The notes under the pieces: model-generated
The model's input: only the letters and a program-made list of their open reading frames with translations
Databases searched by the model: none
What the model was told of the DNA's origin: nothing
Source: NIOZ-UU13 sp964444135
Lineage (GTDB): Bacteria; Planctomycetota; Phycisphaerae; Sedimentisphaerales; Anaerobacaceae
DNA length: 64,000 bases
Direction: 5' to 3'
Assembly: GCA_964444135.1 (NCBI GenBank)
Contig: CAYUFX010000012.1
Coordinates: 1-64,000, forward strand
Shown: positions 42,791 through 50,250 of the stretch, in pieces
Position numbering within the stretch: position 1 is the first letter of the stretch
Layout of the letters: every line of letters starts with the position of its first letter
Position numbers and translations under genes: made by a program

Positions 42791-43774
42791 TTATCTTATT
42801 CTGATTGAGCCATCGTTTGTCTTGATGTACAGCCTGCCTTCTCCCGTTCCGATTGTTCCTTTAATCCCGCTTTTACCTAATTTTCCGGTAACCTTTATCG
42901 GCAAATCCGTGTTTATTGAGCCGTCGTCCGTTATAATTTCAGCGTCCGCAGAAAAGTTCGCCGGGGCCGTTAAGTCGATAGTGGCATCGTCTGTAACCAA
43001 TGAGACATTACAAACACCGCCCGCATCTTCAGCGTAAACTACTGTGATCCTTCCATCATCGCTCTGAATATTTACATTACCGGTAACCTCTTCGACTCTG
43101 GTCGAGCCATCATTACTTCTGACTTTTATGTCCCCAACGACTCGTGACATGGTTACCGAACCGTCATCGGTCTGGATGTCGAGCCATCCGGCTCTCTGCA
43201 AGTTTACATCACTATTAAACTCCTGAACGTTGATTGAACCGTCGTTGCCTCTGATTTTTATATCTCCGCTGATTCGTGAAAGGTTCACTGAACCGTCGTC
43301 GGTATTTATGTCAATCTTTCCTTTTACGTTTTCTATCGTAATATCCCCATCATCCGTGTCAAGTTCCACATCGCAGCTCTTCGGTACCATTGCCTCGACC
43401 TGAACATCTACGCTCTGGTTCGTCATCAGTATCGGCTTTTCAAGTTTTACCGTTAGCTTGGAGCCGAATTGCTCAAGTTTTAGCTTTGTCTTTTCAGCGA
43501 TTATTCTGGCTTTTTCATCCGAATCAGCCCTGGCGATAATCGTGGCGGTAACATTGCAATCCGCAACCTTGCCGCCGGTTACGGTTATCCAGCCGTCGTT
43601 GCTCTTGGCCGAAAATAAAGAGCCGGCCGACATCGGCCTGGATAACTGCACTGTCCTTTCATATCTTGCCCGAGGGTAACTATATCCTCTTATTTGGATA
43701 TAGCAGCCTACAACAGCGATTAACGAGCATAGCAAACAATACAGCAATATTCTTGTGAACATACCACTTTTCAT
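42791..43774 (-). CDS. DUF4097 (putative adhesin-type) lipoprotein, DDGSI repeats
   Basis: About 327 residues from the ATG at 43774 (MKSGMFTRILLYCLL), which has AAAGGG before it. An upstream start at 43873 adds a basic stretch and is unlikely. Signal then lipobox (LIAVVGC). The strands carry DDGSI/DDGDI (TDDGDITI, TDDGSVNL, NDGSINVQ, SDDGRITV), the counterpart of YGSI in the neighbour. Both keep the closing GTIG-G-G-L-x-L/I-K-T frame. Confidence 0.8.
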   Translation of the reverse strand: MKSGMFTRILLYCLLCSLIAVVGCYIQIRGYSYPRARYERTVQLSRPMSAGSLFSAKSNDGWITVTGGKVADCNVTATIIARADSDEKARIIAEKTKLKLEQFGSKLTVKLEKPILMTNQSVDVQVEAMVPKSCDVELDTDDGDITIENVKGKIDINTDDGSVNLSRISGDIKIRGNDGSINVQEFNSDVNLQRAGWLDIQTDDGSVTMSRVVGDIKVRSNDGSTRVEEVTGNVNIQSDDGRITVVYAEDAGGVCNVSLVTDDATIDLTAPANFSADAEIITDDGSINTDLPIKVTGKLGKSGIKGTIGTGEGRLYIKTNDGSIRIR

Positions 43775-44317
43775 TTTTTTCCCTTTCAATTGATATTTTC
43801 TGTGTCTCGCAGTACTCGCAACAATCTTCGTAATTTTCCCGACGACTTTAAAATTTAGGTTTGACAGGGGCAATTATGCCGGCCAAATGTTACCATTTTG
43901 TTACAGTTTTGTCCTTTTTCTGTTACTTTTTTTTGTTTTTTTTGCTTTTGTTCAGCCGATTATTATATTTGATATACATAGATTCGTTTTGTTGGCGTAT
44001 TCCGAATTAGAAAATTATAATCGGAAGGATACGAAAATATGCAATACATGTGGCTGTCGCACCGGCAAGAGAAAAACAACAAAGAAAAAAACTGCAAAGA
44101 AAACCAAGAAAAAGAAATAGTTTATCCCCGCACGCCTGTAGCGGGGACCCAGTTTGCCCTCAACCTGCTCGGGGAGCGATTAATACAGTATTTTCAAATG
44201 CAGCCCGGCGCCATAACGGGAAGTGTATTGTTTTGAAGTTCCCGCACCCTAAGAGAACCATATTCTCATTTTCCTCTTGTTCGCTTATGCACTTATATTC
44301 CTGTGCGTTTACGCTCT
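43775..44317. other. Interval with no secure gene, possible Lys-rich mini-ORF
   Basis: The first part is the promoter area of the DUF4097 genes. At about 44030-44120 a frame reads KICNTCGCRTGKRKTTKKK and on to a Lys-rich end before TAG (44118-44120), like a zinc-knuckle with a histone-type tail. Its only in-frame upstream start is far, in a T-rich run, so a start at ACG (44030) after GGAAGG or a point loss of ATG would be needed. A CCCCGC...GCGGGG stem follows at 44126-44146. Confidence 0.35.
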
Positions 44318-45490
44318 TTAGTAATCTATGATTACAATGTCTTCAGGTATTGCTACTACGTCTCGATGTCCGGGGCCGAGGAGCTTTTTTATCTCAGTGC
44401 TGTGCTTGCCGGCTAATTCTTTTAATTGAGTGCTGCCGATACTCGTTACGGCCTTGGCATTATCATTTAACATAACAACCGCACCGGCCTCGAATGTGCC
44501 CTTAACAGATATTACTCCGCTGGGCAAAAGACTCTTGTTATTTTGGATTGCCTGCATAGCACCTTCATCTATAAATATCGTCCCGGCCGGACTGCTGTTG
44601 AGAATCCATCTCGAACGATTTGAGAGCTTCCGTTTCGGCATAAAGACCGTGCCGATTTCTTCACTTGCCATAATACGGCCGATGATGTTTTTCACTCTGC
44701 CGTCCGCTAAGACTATCCGAAAGCCGGCGTTGGAGGCGATCTTTGCCGCTTCAATTTTGGTTTTCATTCCGCCGGTCCCGTGGGTGCTGCCCCTGCCTCC
44801 GGCGTTTCGAATAATATCGGCAGTTATCTCATAAACGGCGTGTATCGGCCTGGCGTCTGCGAATTTTTGTGGGTCCTTATCGTAAAGGGCGTCGATGTCA
44901 CTGAGCATAATCAAAAGGTCGGCGTCGATTTTACTGGCGACCAGGGCGCTTAGTTTATCGTTATCGCCGAAGGCTGAGCCGATTTCGTCGGTGCTTACAC
45001 TGTCGTTCTCATTCAGGATGGGCACCACGGACAATTCAAGCAGTGTCTCGATGGAATTGCGAAGGTTCAGATAAGTTCTTCTGTTATTTAGCACCTCGGC
45101 GGTCAGCAAAACCTGGGCGACGGTAATACCGAAGCGGGCAAACGACTTTCTGTATTCAGCCATAAGTAGTGGCTGTCCGATAGCGGCGCAGGCCTGCCGC
45201 ATCTTTATATCTTTTACCTTGCCTGCCAGTCCAGACTGGACATCTCTCATACCTGATGGCCGGCTCGACTGAGCTCGCCGAAGTCTGATACCCTGATACC
45301 CTGTTAACTGTCCCTTGCCCATACCGATAGCGCCGGAGGTGATGATAACGACCTGCCTGCCGGTTTTGAGCAGTGAATTTATCTGCCGGGCAATCCGACG
45401 AACATAGCCGGCATCTATCCCGCTATTTTTCGTCAGAATATTGGTGCCGATTTTTATTACTATTCGCTTTGCTTCACTAAAATCCCGCAT
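44318..45490 (-). CDS. proB: Glutamate 5-kinase
   Basis: 390 residues. The first step of proline synthesis. An amino-acid kinase domain (RIVIKIGTNILT, VVIITSGAIGMGKG, PILNENDSVSTDEIGSAFGDND, GGMKTKIEAAKIA) is followed by the PUA domain (about 295-380). It is longer than usual: about 25 residues near QLTGYQGIRLRRAQSSRP are written by repeat DNA (45229-45303), with 8-nt CTGATACC copies and a GTCCAGACTGGAC palindrome, between the Gly-rich loop and RQACAAIGQP. The frame holds. proA is upstream, 83 bp away. Confidence 0.95.
   Translation of the reverse strand: MRDFSEAKRIVIKIGTNILTKNSGIDAGYVRRIARQINSLLKTGRQVVIITSGAIGMGKGQLTGYQGIRLRRAQSSRPSGMRDVQSGLAGKVKDIKMRQACAAIGQPLLMAEYRKSFARFGITVAQVLLTAEVLNNRRTYLNLRNSIETLLELSVVPILNENDSVSTDEIGSAFGDNDKLSALVASKIDADLLIMLSDIDALYDKDPQKFADARPIHAVYEITADIIRNAGGRGSTHGTGGMKTKIEAAKIASNAGFRIVLADGRVKNIIGRIMASEEIGTVFMPKRKLSNRSRWILNSSPAGTIFIDEGAMQAIQNNKSLLPSGVISVKGTFEAGAVVMLNDNAKAVTSIGSTQLKELAGKHSTEIKKLLGPGHRDVVAIPEDIVIIDY
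45229..45303. repeat. Repeat insertion inside proB
   Basis: Two full and one partial CTGATACC copies (45285-45303), a GTCCAG-A-CTGGAC palindrome (45229-45241) and a CCGGCTCGACTGAGCTCGCCG unit between them add about 25 codons in frame. Ordinary ProB goes from the Gly-rich loop almost directly to the QA-x-AA-x-GQ segment. Confidence 0.75.
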
Positions 45491-45547
45491 AATCTCGTTG
45501 TCCGTGTCTCGTATATCGTATTGCGTAAATCAGTGGCTAAATCCCTG

Positions 45548-45605
45548 ACTACATACCACTCACCAATAACTACTCACCACTCACTACTCACCAATCTATA
45601 ATTCA
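45548..45605. repeat. ACTCACCACTCACTACTCACC repeat at the proA end
   Basis: Irregular copies of CTCACCACTCACTACTCACC run from the gap into the last codons of proA. The same family lies at 7361-7395 and 8625-8660, each time between genes of one strand. It adds a tail to ProA here. Confidence 0.75.
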
Positions 45606-46887
45606 CTAATCTCCTGTGTGTGAATTTTTTTTTTGCATCGCTGCCGACATAATCGGCTACGACCTGGCCTGTGCCGACAAGTTTCCATTTATAAATGACA
45701 AGACCTTCCAAGCCTACCGGCCCACGGGCGTGGAGCTTGTTGGTGCTGATACCCACTTCGGCGCCGAGTCCGTAGCGAAAGCCATCTGCGAAGCGCGTGC
45801 TGCAGTTCCAGAGCACATTTGCAGAATCGACAAGGTTCATAAACCTCTCGGCCTTTTTCTTATCAGTGGTAACAATGCTGTCGGTATGTCCGGAGCCATA
45901 GTGGTTAATATGCTCAATCGCCTGGTCAAGACCATCAACGACTTTTATCGAGATAATGTAATCCAGATACTCGGTTGACCAATCCTCTTCGACTGCCGGC
46001 TTAACGTCGATTATTGATGCTGTTTTCTCGCAGCCACGGAGCTCTACGCCCTTTTCCTCTAAGGCTGTTTTGACTTTCGGCAGAAACTTTTCAGCAATTT
46101 TATTATCTACCAGCAAGGTTTCCACAGCATTACAGACTGCGACGTACTGGCACTTGGAATCGACGGTGATATTCACAGCCATATCCAAATCGGCATCGCT
46201 GTCTATATAGACGTGGCATATACCATCAGCATGTCCGAGGACGGGTATATTTGTATTGTCCATAATATAACGAACGAATTCATTTGAGCCGCGTGGAATG
46301 ACCAGGTCGATATATTCATCGAAGGCCAACATCTCAGCAACATCCTGACGCGTTTCCAATAGCTGAATCCATCCTTTAGGTAGTCCGGCTTTTACACTTG
46401 CCTCGGAGATTGTCGCAGCTAAGATTTTATTGGTTTTTGCAGCTTCGCTTCCGCCTTTTAACAGGACGGCATTTCCGCTTTTTAGGCATAGCGTTGAGAT
46501 TTGCACGAGGGCGTCCGGCCGGGATTCAAAAACAACGCCGATAACTCCAATCGGACAACTGACTTTATAAAGTTCGAGCCCTTTATCAAGCTCGGTAGCG
46601 GTGATTGTTTTACCGACAGGGTCGTCGAGTTTGATTAAGCTCTCGATACCTGTACATACATCAGCTATTTTACCTTCGTCAAACTTTAGACGTTTTAGTA
46701 AAGGCCCAGCCAGATTGTTCTTTTCAGCCGTGACCAGGTCTTCTTTATTAGCTGAGACTATCTCTGCGCTGTGTTGCTTCAAGGCTTTGGCAATCTCGGC
46801 TAAAGCGTTGTTCTTTACATCGGTCCTTGTCACCGCCAGTTGGATCGAGGCTGACTCGGCTATCGCGGCTATTTCGGAAATTTTCAT
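45574..46887 (-). CDS. proA: Gamma-glutamyl phosphate reductase
   Basis: 437 residues, an aldehyde-dehydrogenase-type enzyme that reduces the ProB product. The catalytic Cys is in VAVCNAVETLLVD. Other marks are VVFESRPDALVQISTLCLKS, LKGGSEAAKTN and the end NKLHARGPVGLEGL. The last 15 residues (RRLVNYRLVSSEW) are read from a TACTCACCACTCAC-type repeat at 45550-45605, so the natural stop has been replaced. It precedes proB in one likely operon. Confidence 0.95.
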   Translation of the reverse strand: MKISEIAAIAESASIQLAVTRTDVKNNALAEIAKALKQHSAEIVSANKEDLVTAEKNNLAGPLLKRLKFDEGKIADVCTGIESLIKLDDPVGKTITATELDKGLELYKVSCPIGVIGVVFESRPDALVQISTLCLKSGNAVLLKGGSEAAKTNKILAATISEASVKAGLPKGWIQLLETRQDVAEMLAFDEYIDLVIPRGSNEFVRYIMDNTNIPVLGHADGICHVYIDSDADLDMAVNITVDSKCQYVAVCNAVETLLVDNKIAEKFLPKVKTALEEKGVELRGCEKTASIIDVKPAVEEDWSTEYLDYIISIKVVDGLDQAIEHINHYGSGHTDSIVTTDKKKAERFMNLVDSANVLWNCSTRFADGFRYGLGAEVGISTNKLHARGPVGLEGLVIYKWKLVGTGQVVADYVGSDAKKKFTHRRLVNYRLVSSEW

Positions 46888-47012
46888 TTTTAGTTTACCA
46901 TTGACTATTTGTTGTTAAATGCCTATATTTCGATTGCCGAATTGTAAGTAAACAGTACTCGATAATCAATAATCAATATCGAATAAACGCTGTAGGTGGA
47001 ATCAATTGTACC

Positions 47013-47083
47013 GCGGGCGTGGCTCAATGGCAGAGCATCGGCCTTCCAAGCCGAGTATGTGGGTTCGATTCCCATCGCCCGCT
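47013..47083 (+). tRNA. tRNA-Gly (anticodon TCC)
   Basis: Acceptor GCGGGCG with CGCCCGC, D arm GGCTCAATGGCAGAGC, anticodon stem TCGGC/GCCGA around CTTCCAA (anticodon TCC), and T arm GTGGGTTCGATTCCCAT. The discriminator is T; CCA is not encoded, and a T-run follows. Confidence 0.95.
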
Positions 47084-47330
47084 TTTGTTTTTAGAGTCTT
47101 TTCACTTTAAGTGTTTCTATGGTATCGCCCGGATTTTCTTGTGGTTTTGGATGAATTGTTGCGAAATTTACAGGGCGTTGTGGAAAACGGTCGGGGCAGC
47201 GCAAAAAATAATTGGCTCGGCCAAAAGCATTATATTTTCGTAAGCACTTCTGTTTGCGGGGATTAGATTCTTTCAGGGGCCGTCCTATAATAAAATTTCT
47301 CATAAATTTTGAAAAAAGTGTATTTGTTTG

Positions 47331-47358
47331 TTGACAAAGTGGTAGGAAGTGGTACGAT
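47331..47358 (+). promoter_or_regulatory. mraZ promoter with MraZ-type direct repeats
   Basis: TTGACA (47331-47336) and TACGAT (47353-47358) are 16 bp apart. In the spacer AAGTGGTA occurs twice (47337-47344, 47347-47354) with a 10-bp period, matching the AAAGTG-type MraZ boxes. A third AAGTGGGA lies at 47379-47386. MraZ is therefore likely to control its own cluster from here. The spacer before it (47084-47330) shows no gene. Confidence 0.7.
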
Positions 47359-47393
47359 TTCCCATATTGAATATATCAAGTGGGACTAATGCC

Positions 47394-47867
47394 ATGCTTT
47401 TATTAACAGGCGAATATCTTCACGTTGTCGATAACAAGAGCAGAGTCCTCATCTCGAACAAGCTGAGAAGTCAGATTGATGTCGATAAGCACGGCAGCAA
47501 TTTCTATCTTGTACTCGGTGCCAACGGCATACTTTGTTTGTACCCCGAAAGGTATTTCGAGCAGATAGCCCTTGCGGTTACACCCGGCACTACCGCGCCT
47601 GATGAGGCTGTAGCGTTCGAGCGAATCAGCTTTGCTTTGGCCAGTAAGGTGGAGCTGGACGGCCAGGGCCGATTGCTCCTGAATGAAAGATTACGAAAGA
47701 GGGCCGGATTGAAAGACCAGATTACACTTATCGGTGTCAGAGACCATATCGAGCTCTGGAACAGTGAAAGCTGGGAACAATATCTTTCAGACCATATGGC
47801 TCAATATCAGAAACAGGCATCGCAGGCACGACAGATTGTCCTGCACGAGCAAAGCGAAGATATTTAA
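47394..47867 (+). CDS. mraZ: Transcriptional regulator MraZ
   Basis: 157 residues. Two AbrB-like MraZ halves: LLLTGEYLHVVDNKSRVLIS, NKLRSQID and YPERYFEQIAL, then VELDGQGRLLLNERLRKRAG, ITLIGVRDHIELWN. MraZ binds direct repeats before the division and wall cluster and lowers its expression. The start ATG at 47394 gives the usual N-terminus; an upstream frame reads through the promoter. It heads the mraZ-rsmH-ftsI cluster. Confidence 0.94.
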   Translation: MLLLTGEYLHVVDNKSRVLISNKLRSQIDVDKHGSNFYLVLGANGILCLYPERYFEQIALAVTPGTTAPDEAVAFERISFALASKVELDGQGRLLLNERLRKRAGLKDQITLIGVRDHIELWNSESWEQYLSDHMAQYQKQASQARQIVLHEQSEDI

Positions 47868-47886
47868 TCTTTAGAATGGAGGCAGA

Positions 47887-48096
47887 ATGATTGGAACGGA
47901 TTCAAATCATTGTCGGATTGTTGCCGGAAGTCTCGTCGGTGAAAGGGAGGTTGATGAACGGACCTTCGCCTCCCTGGCAATTCTCGGAGAACGGTTGGAA
48001 CGATTGAAGGAAACCGACGAGACTTATTCCGGCATTGAATTTTCGCCGGATGTACAGAAACTTCAAAGGCGGAAGAACACAATGAATGTTTTCTGA
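47887..48096 (+). CDS. Small hypothetical protein between mraZ and rsmH
   Basis: 69 residues, soluble, rich in Glu and Arg, with a likely helix (TFASLAILGERLERLKETDE) and SPDVQKLQRRKNTM. GGAGG lies 6-8 nt before the ATG at 47887, a good ribosome-binding site, 19 bp after mraZ. The function is unknown. Its place in the division cluster suggests co-expression with mraZ and rsmH. Confidence 0.65.
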   Translation: MIGTDSNHCRIVAGSLVGEREVDERTFASLAILGERLERLKETDETYSGIEFSPDVQKLQRRKNTMNVF

Positions 48097-48113
48097 CATG
48101 TAATGTGTAATGC

Positions 48114-49100
48114 GTGTTGAGTATCGCGGCCCCGTGCATCTGGGGCCGATACGATATGCGCGATGTGATATACGATATATGCGACACGATAGAAGTGAAT
48201 GGCTCGATAATAGAGCATATTCCGGTTCTCGCTGAGATATTGGCCGAGCAGATTAAATTGCCACAGGATGGCAGCATGGTCGATGCGACCATAGGACATG
48301 GAGGTCATAGTTATCTGTTCGGCAAGACCTTGGGCCCTGAGGGAGTTATCGTAGGCCTGGATGTTGATAAAAATGCTATCCGAAGGGCCCAATTTAAATT
48401 AAGAGACCTTGCCTGTAAGGTTATTTTGCTTCATTCGAATTTTTCACAAATCAGCGAGCAAGTCCATGAGCAGGGTTTAGATAAAGTCGATTTCATATTG
48501 GCCGATTTGGGGCTTTGTTCGGCACAGTTGGCTGACAGCCGGATGGGGCTCAGTTTTCTTCAAGATATGCCGCTGGATATGAGAATTGACAAAAGATTAA
48601 AGAGCACCGCTGCCGATATAGTTAATAAGGCAGATGAAAAATCCCTGGCTGATTTGATATACAAATTCGGCCAGGACAGGGCCTCACGGCGAATTGCACG
48701 CTTTATCGTGCGGGAACGAGAAAGTGGGCCGATAACAACGACCGGCCAACTGGCAAAGATAGTCTGTAAGGCGCTGGGAAGTGCCCGGCGAGGCCGAAAA
48801 AGTAAGATACACCCGGCAACCAGGACTTTCCAGGCCCTGAGAATTGCTGTCAATGACGAGCTGGAGAATTTGAAGAAGCTACTTGCTTCGGTGCCGGAGC
48901 TGCTGAACAAAAATGGTTGTATAGCAGTCATTAGCTATCACAGTCTGGAAGATAGATTAGTTAAAAACGATTTTAAGCTAAACGGAAAGGACAATATTTA
49001 CAGGGTCATTACGAAGAAACCGATTGTGCCGACGCGAGAGGAAATTGCTGAAAATCGTCGGGCGAGAAGCGCAAAATTAAGGATTGCACAGAAACAATAA
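48114..49100 (+). CDS. rsmH: 16S rRNA (cytosine-1402) N4-methyltransferase
   Basis: Up to 328 residues. The family begins at EHIPVLAEILAEQI. The SAM site VDATIGHGGHSYLFGKTLGP, DKVDFILADLGLCSAQLADS, RRIARFIVRE, TRTFQALRIAVNDELENL and AVISYHSLEDRLVK are standard. The N-terminal 27 residues lie over ACGATATGCG-type repeat DNA. The start could be GTG 48114, ATG 48156 or GTG 48195. 48195 best fits the usual start, while 48156 has a GGGG run 9 nt upstream. I keep the longest frame. Confidence 0.93.
   Translation: MLSIAAPCIWGRYDMRDVIYDICDTIEVNGSIIEHIPVLAEILAEQIKLPQDGSMVDATIGHGGHSYLFGKTLGPEGVIVGLDVDKNAIRRAQFKLRDLACKVILLHSNFSQISEQVHEQGLDKVDFILADLGLCSAQLADSRMGLSFLQDMPLDMRIDKRLKSTAADIVNKADEKSLADLIYKFGQDRASRRIARFIVRERESGPITTTGQLAKIVCKALGSARRGRKSKIHPATRTFQALRIAVNDELENLKKLLASVPELLNKNGCIAVISYHSLEDRLVKNDFKLNGKDNIYRVITKKPIVPTREEIAENRRARSAKLRIAQKQ
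48145..48190. repeat. ACGATATGCG/ATATACGAT repeat before rsmH
   Basis: Imperfect copies of GATATGCGCGATGTGATATACG and ACGATATATGCGACACGATA cover the presumed N-terminal codons of rsmH. They resemble the TACGACA unit in murD. They make the rsmH start uncertain. Confidence 0.65.
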
Positions 49101-49115
49101 TATGGAGTTTTCATT

Positions 49116-49979
49116 ATGACATCCGATGCCAAGATTGGGTTGCTGTTAGGTTTAGTCTTTATATTTATAATTGCGTTTATAATTAACGGCCTGCCGCGCT
49201 TTCGCAGTAACACGAACAATAATGAGCTGACAACTAATACGGTCAATTCGCCGGATGACTCGATGGGTATTGCAGCTAAGGAACGTAAAGCTCAGGGAGT
49301 GTTCGACCGTGTGGGGCGGCTCACACAAGAACGTGTTGATGAAGTACCGGTCGTCTCAAAAAACGAGGGAGCAGTTCGCTTCGAAATGCCCTTGCCGGAA
49401 GGCACTTTGGCTGTGAAGGATGACTTGATTGTAGAAACTCCCATTGATAGGATCAAGCCGTCTGCTCTGTTGTCGGAAACCAATGAGAAAAACAAAGTCA
49501 ATAAACCCAGGTCCGTCGAGCTGGCTTTGCCAAAGACCTATATCGTTAGCGAAGGTGATAATCTGGCTATTATAGCACAAAAATTTTACGGCCCAGATGA
49601 GGGTAATAAGAAAATAAACGTTGCCCGGATATTCGAAGCCAATCGTAAACTGTTGAAATCACTCGATGAGATTTATGTCGGGCAAACGCTTACTATACCG
49701 CCGCTCATAGATAAAACCGACAGCGTATTTTCGGATTCACTGTTCGATAAAGTGAAATCCATCGGCCGCAGGCTTACTTCGGCTGAGACATCTAAGGCAC
49801 CCAGCGTGAGACGGAGCAAACAATACGTTGTACGGGAAGGTGATAGTTTATGGCGAATTGCTGTTGAGCAGCTTGGAGACGGCACTCGCTACAAGGAGAT
49901 AAGCGAGCTAAATGCTGATATTTTAGGGAACGAGGACTATCTTGCTGTTGGGATGCAATTGAGAATACCTGCTCGATAG
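49116..49979 (+). CDS. Membrane-anchored double-LysM protein
   Basis: 287 residues. One N-terminal helix (IGLLLGLVFIFIIAFIINGL), a long unstructured region to about 130, then two LysM domains: YIVSEGDNLAIIAQKFYG (about 133-185) and YVVREGDSLWRIAVEQLGDG (about 237-287). LysM binds N-acetylglucosamine in peptidoglycan. It lies within the division cluster between rsmH and the ftsL-like gene, so a septal wall-binding function is likely by context. The spacing (15 bp after rsmH) indicates an operon. Confidence 0.9.
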   Translation: MTSDAKIGLLLGLVFIFIIAFIINGLPRFRSNTNNNELTTNTVNSPDDSMGIAAKERKAQGVFDRVGRLTQERVDEVPVVSKNEGAVRFEMPLPEGTLAVKDDLIVETPIDRIKPSALLSETNEKNKVNKPRSVELALPKTYIVSEGDNLAIIAQKFYGPDEGNKKINVARIFEANRKLLKSLDEIYVGQTLTIPPLIDKTDSVFSDSLFDKVKSIGRRLTSAETSKAPSVRRSKQYVVREGDSLWRIAVEQLGDGTRYKEISELNADILGNEDYLAVGMQLRIPAR

Positions 49980-50016
49980 AAATGGCGGATATTAGAATTT
50001 ATATTTTAGGCGTTAT

Positions 50017-50247
50017 ATGAGGTCCCGATTTCATCTTGTTTTTGTTGTTTTTTGTTTCACGGCTGTTTTGGTTTTTGCCGTTTATCTGCGTAGTGCCAAC
50101 AATCGGATTTTCTTTGACCTTTGCTCCTGCAGAGGCGAACAAAGCCGATTAAAACAGGAGCTTGGCACGAAACAGTTGCTATTGGAAGGTTTAATAAATC
50201 CCGCTGCGCTTTCGCGGCGATTTGACGGAATAAATACCAACGAATAA
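50017..50247 (+). CDS. FtsL-like division protein
   Basis: 76 residues with a short N-terminus, one helix (HLVFVVFCFTAVLVFAVYL), then a charged coiled coil (FFDLCSCRGEQSRLKQELGT) and a short tail. FtsL has just this build and this place, between rsmH and ftsI. FtsL recruits the septal peptidoglycan synthase. Sequence identity in FtsL is low, so the call rests on layout and order. ftsI begins 3 bp after the stop. Confidence 0.7.
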   Translation: MRSRFHLVFVVFCFTAVLVFAVYLRSANNRIFFDLCSCRGEQSRLKQELGTKQLLLEGLINPAALSRRFDGINTNE

Positions 50248-50250
50248 GAG

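Noticed and set aside
47019..47243. Open frame overlapping tRNA-Gly
   Set aside because: It begins inside the tRNA and has no gene-like pattern; the tRNA explains the sequence.
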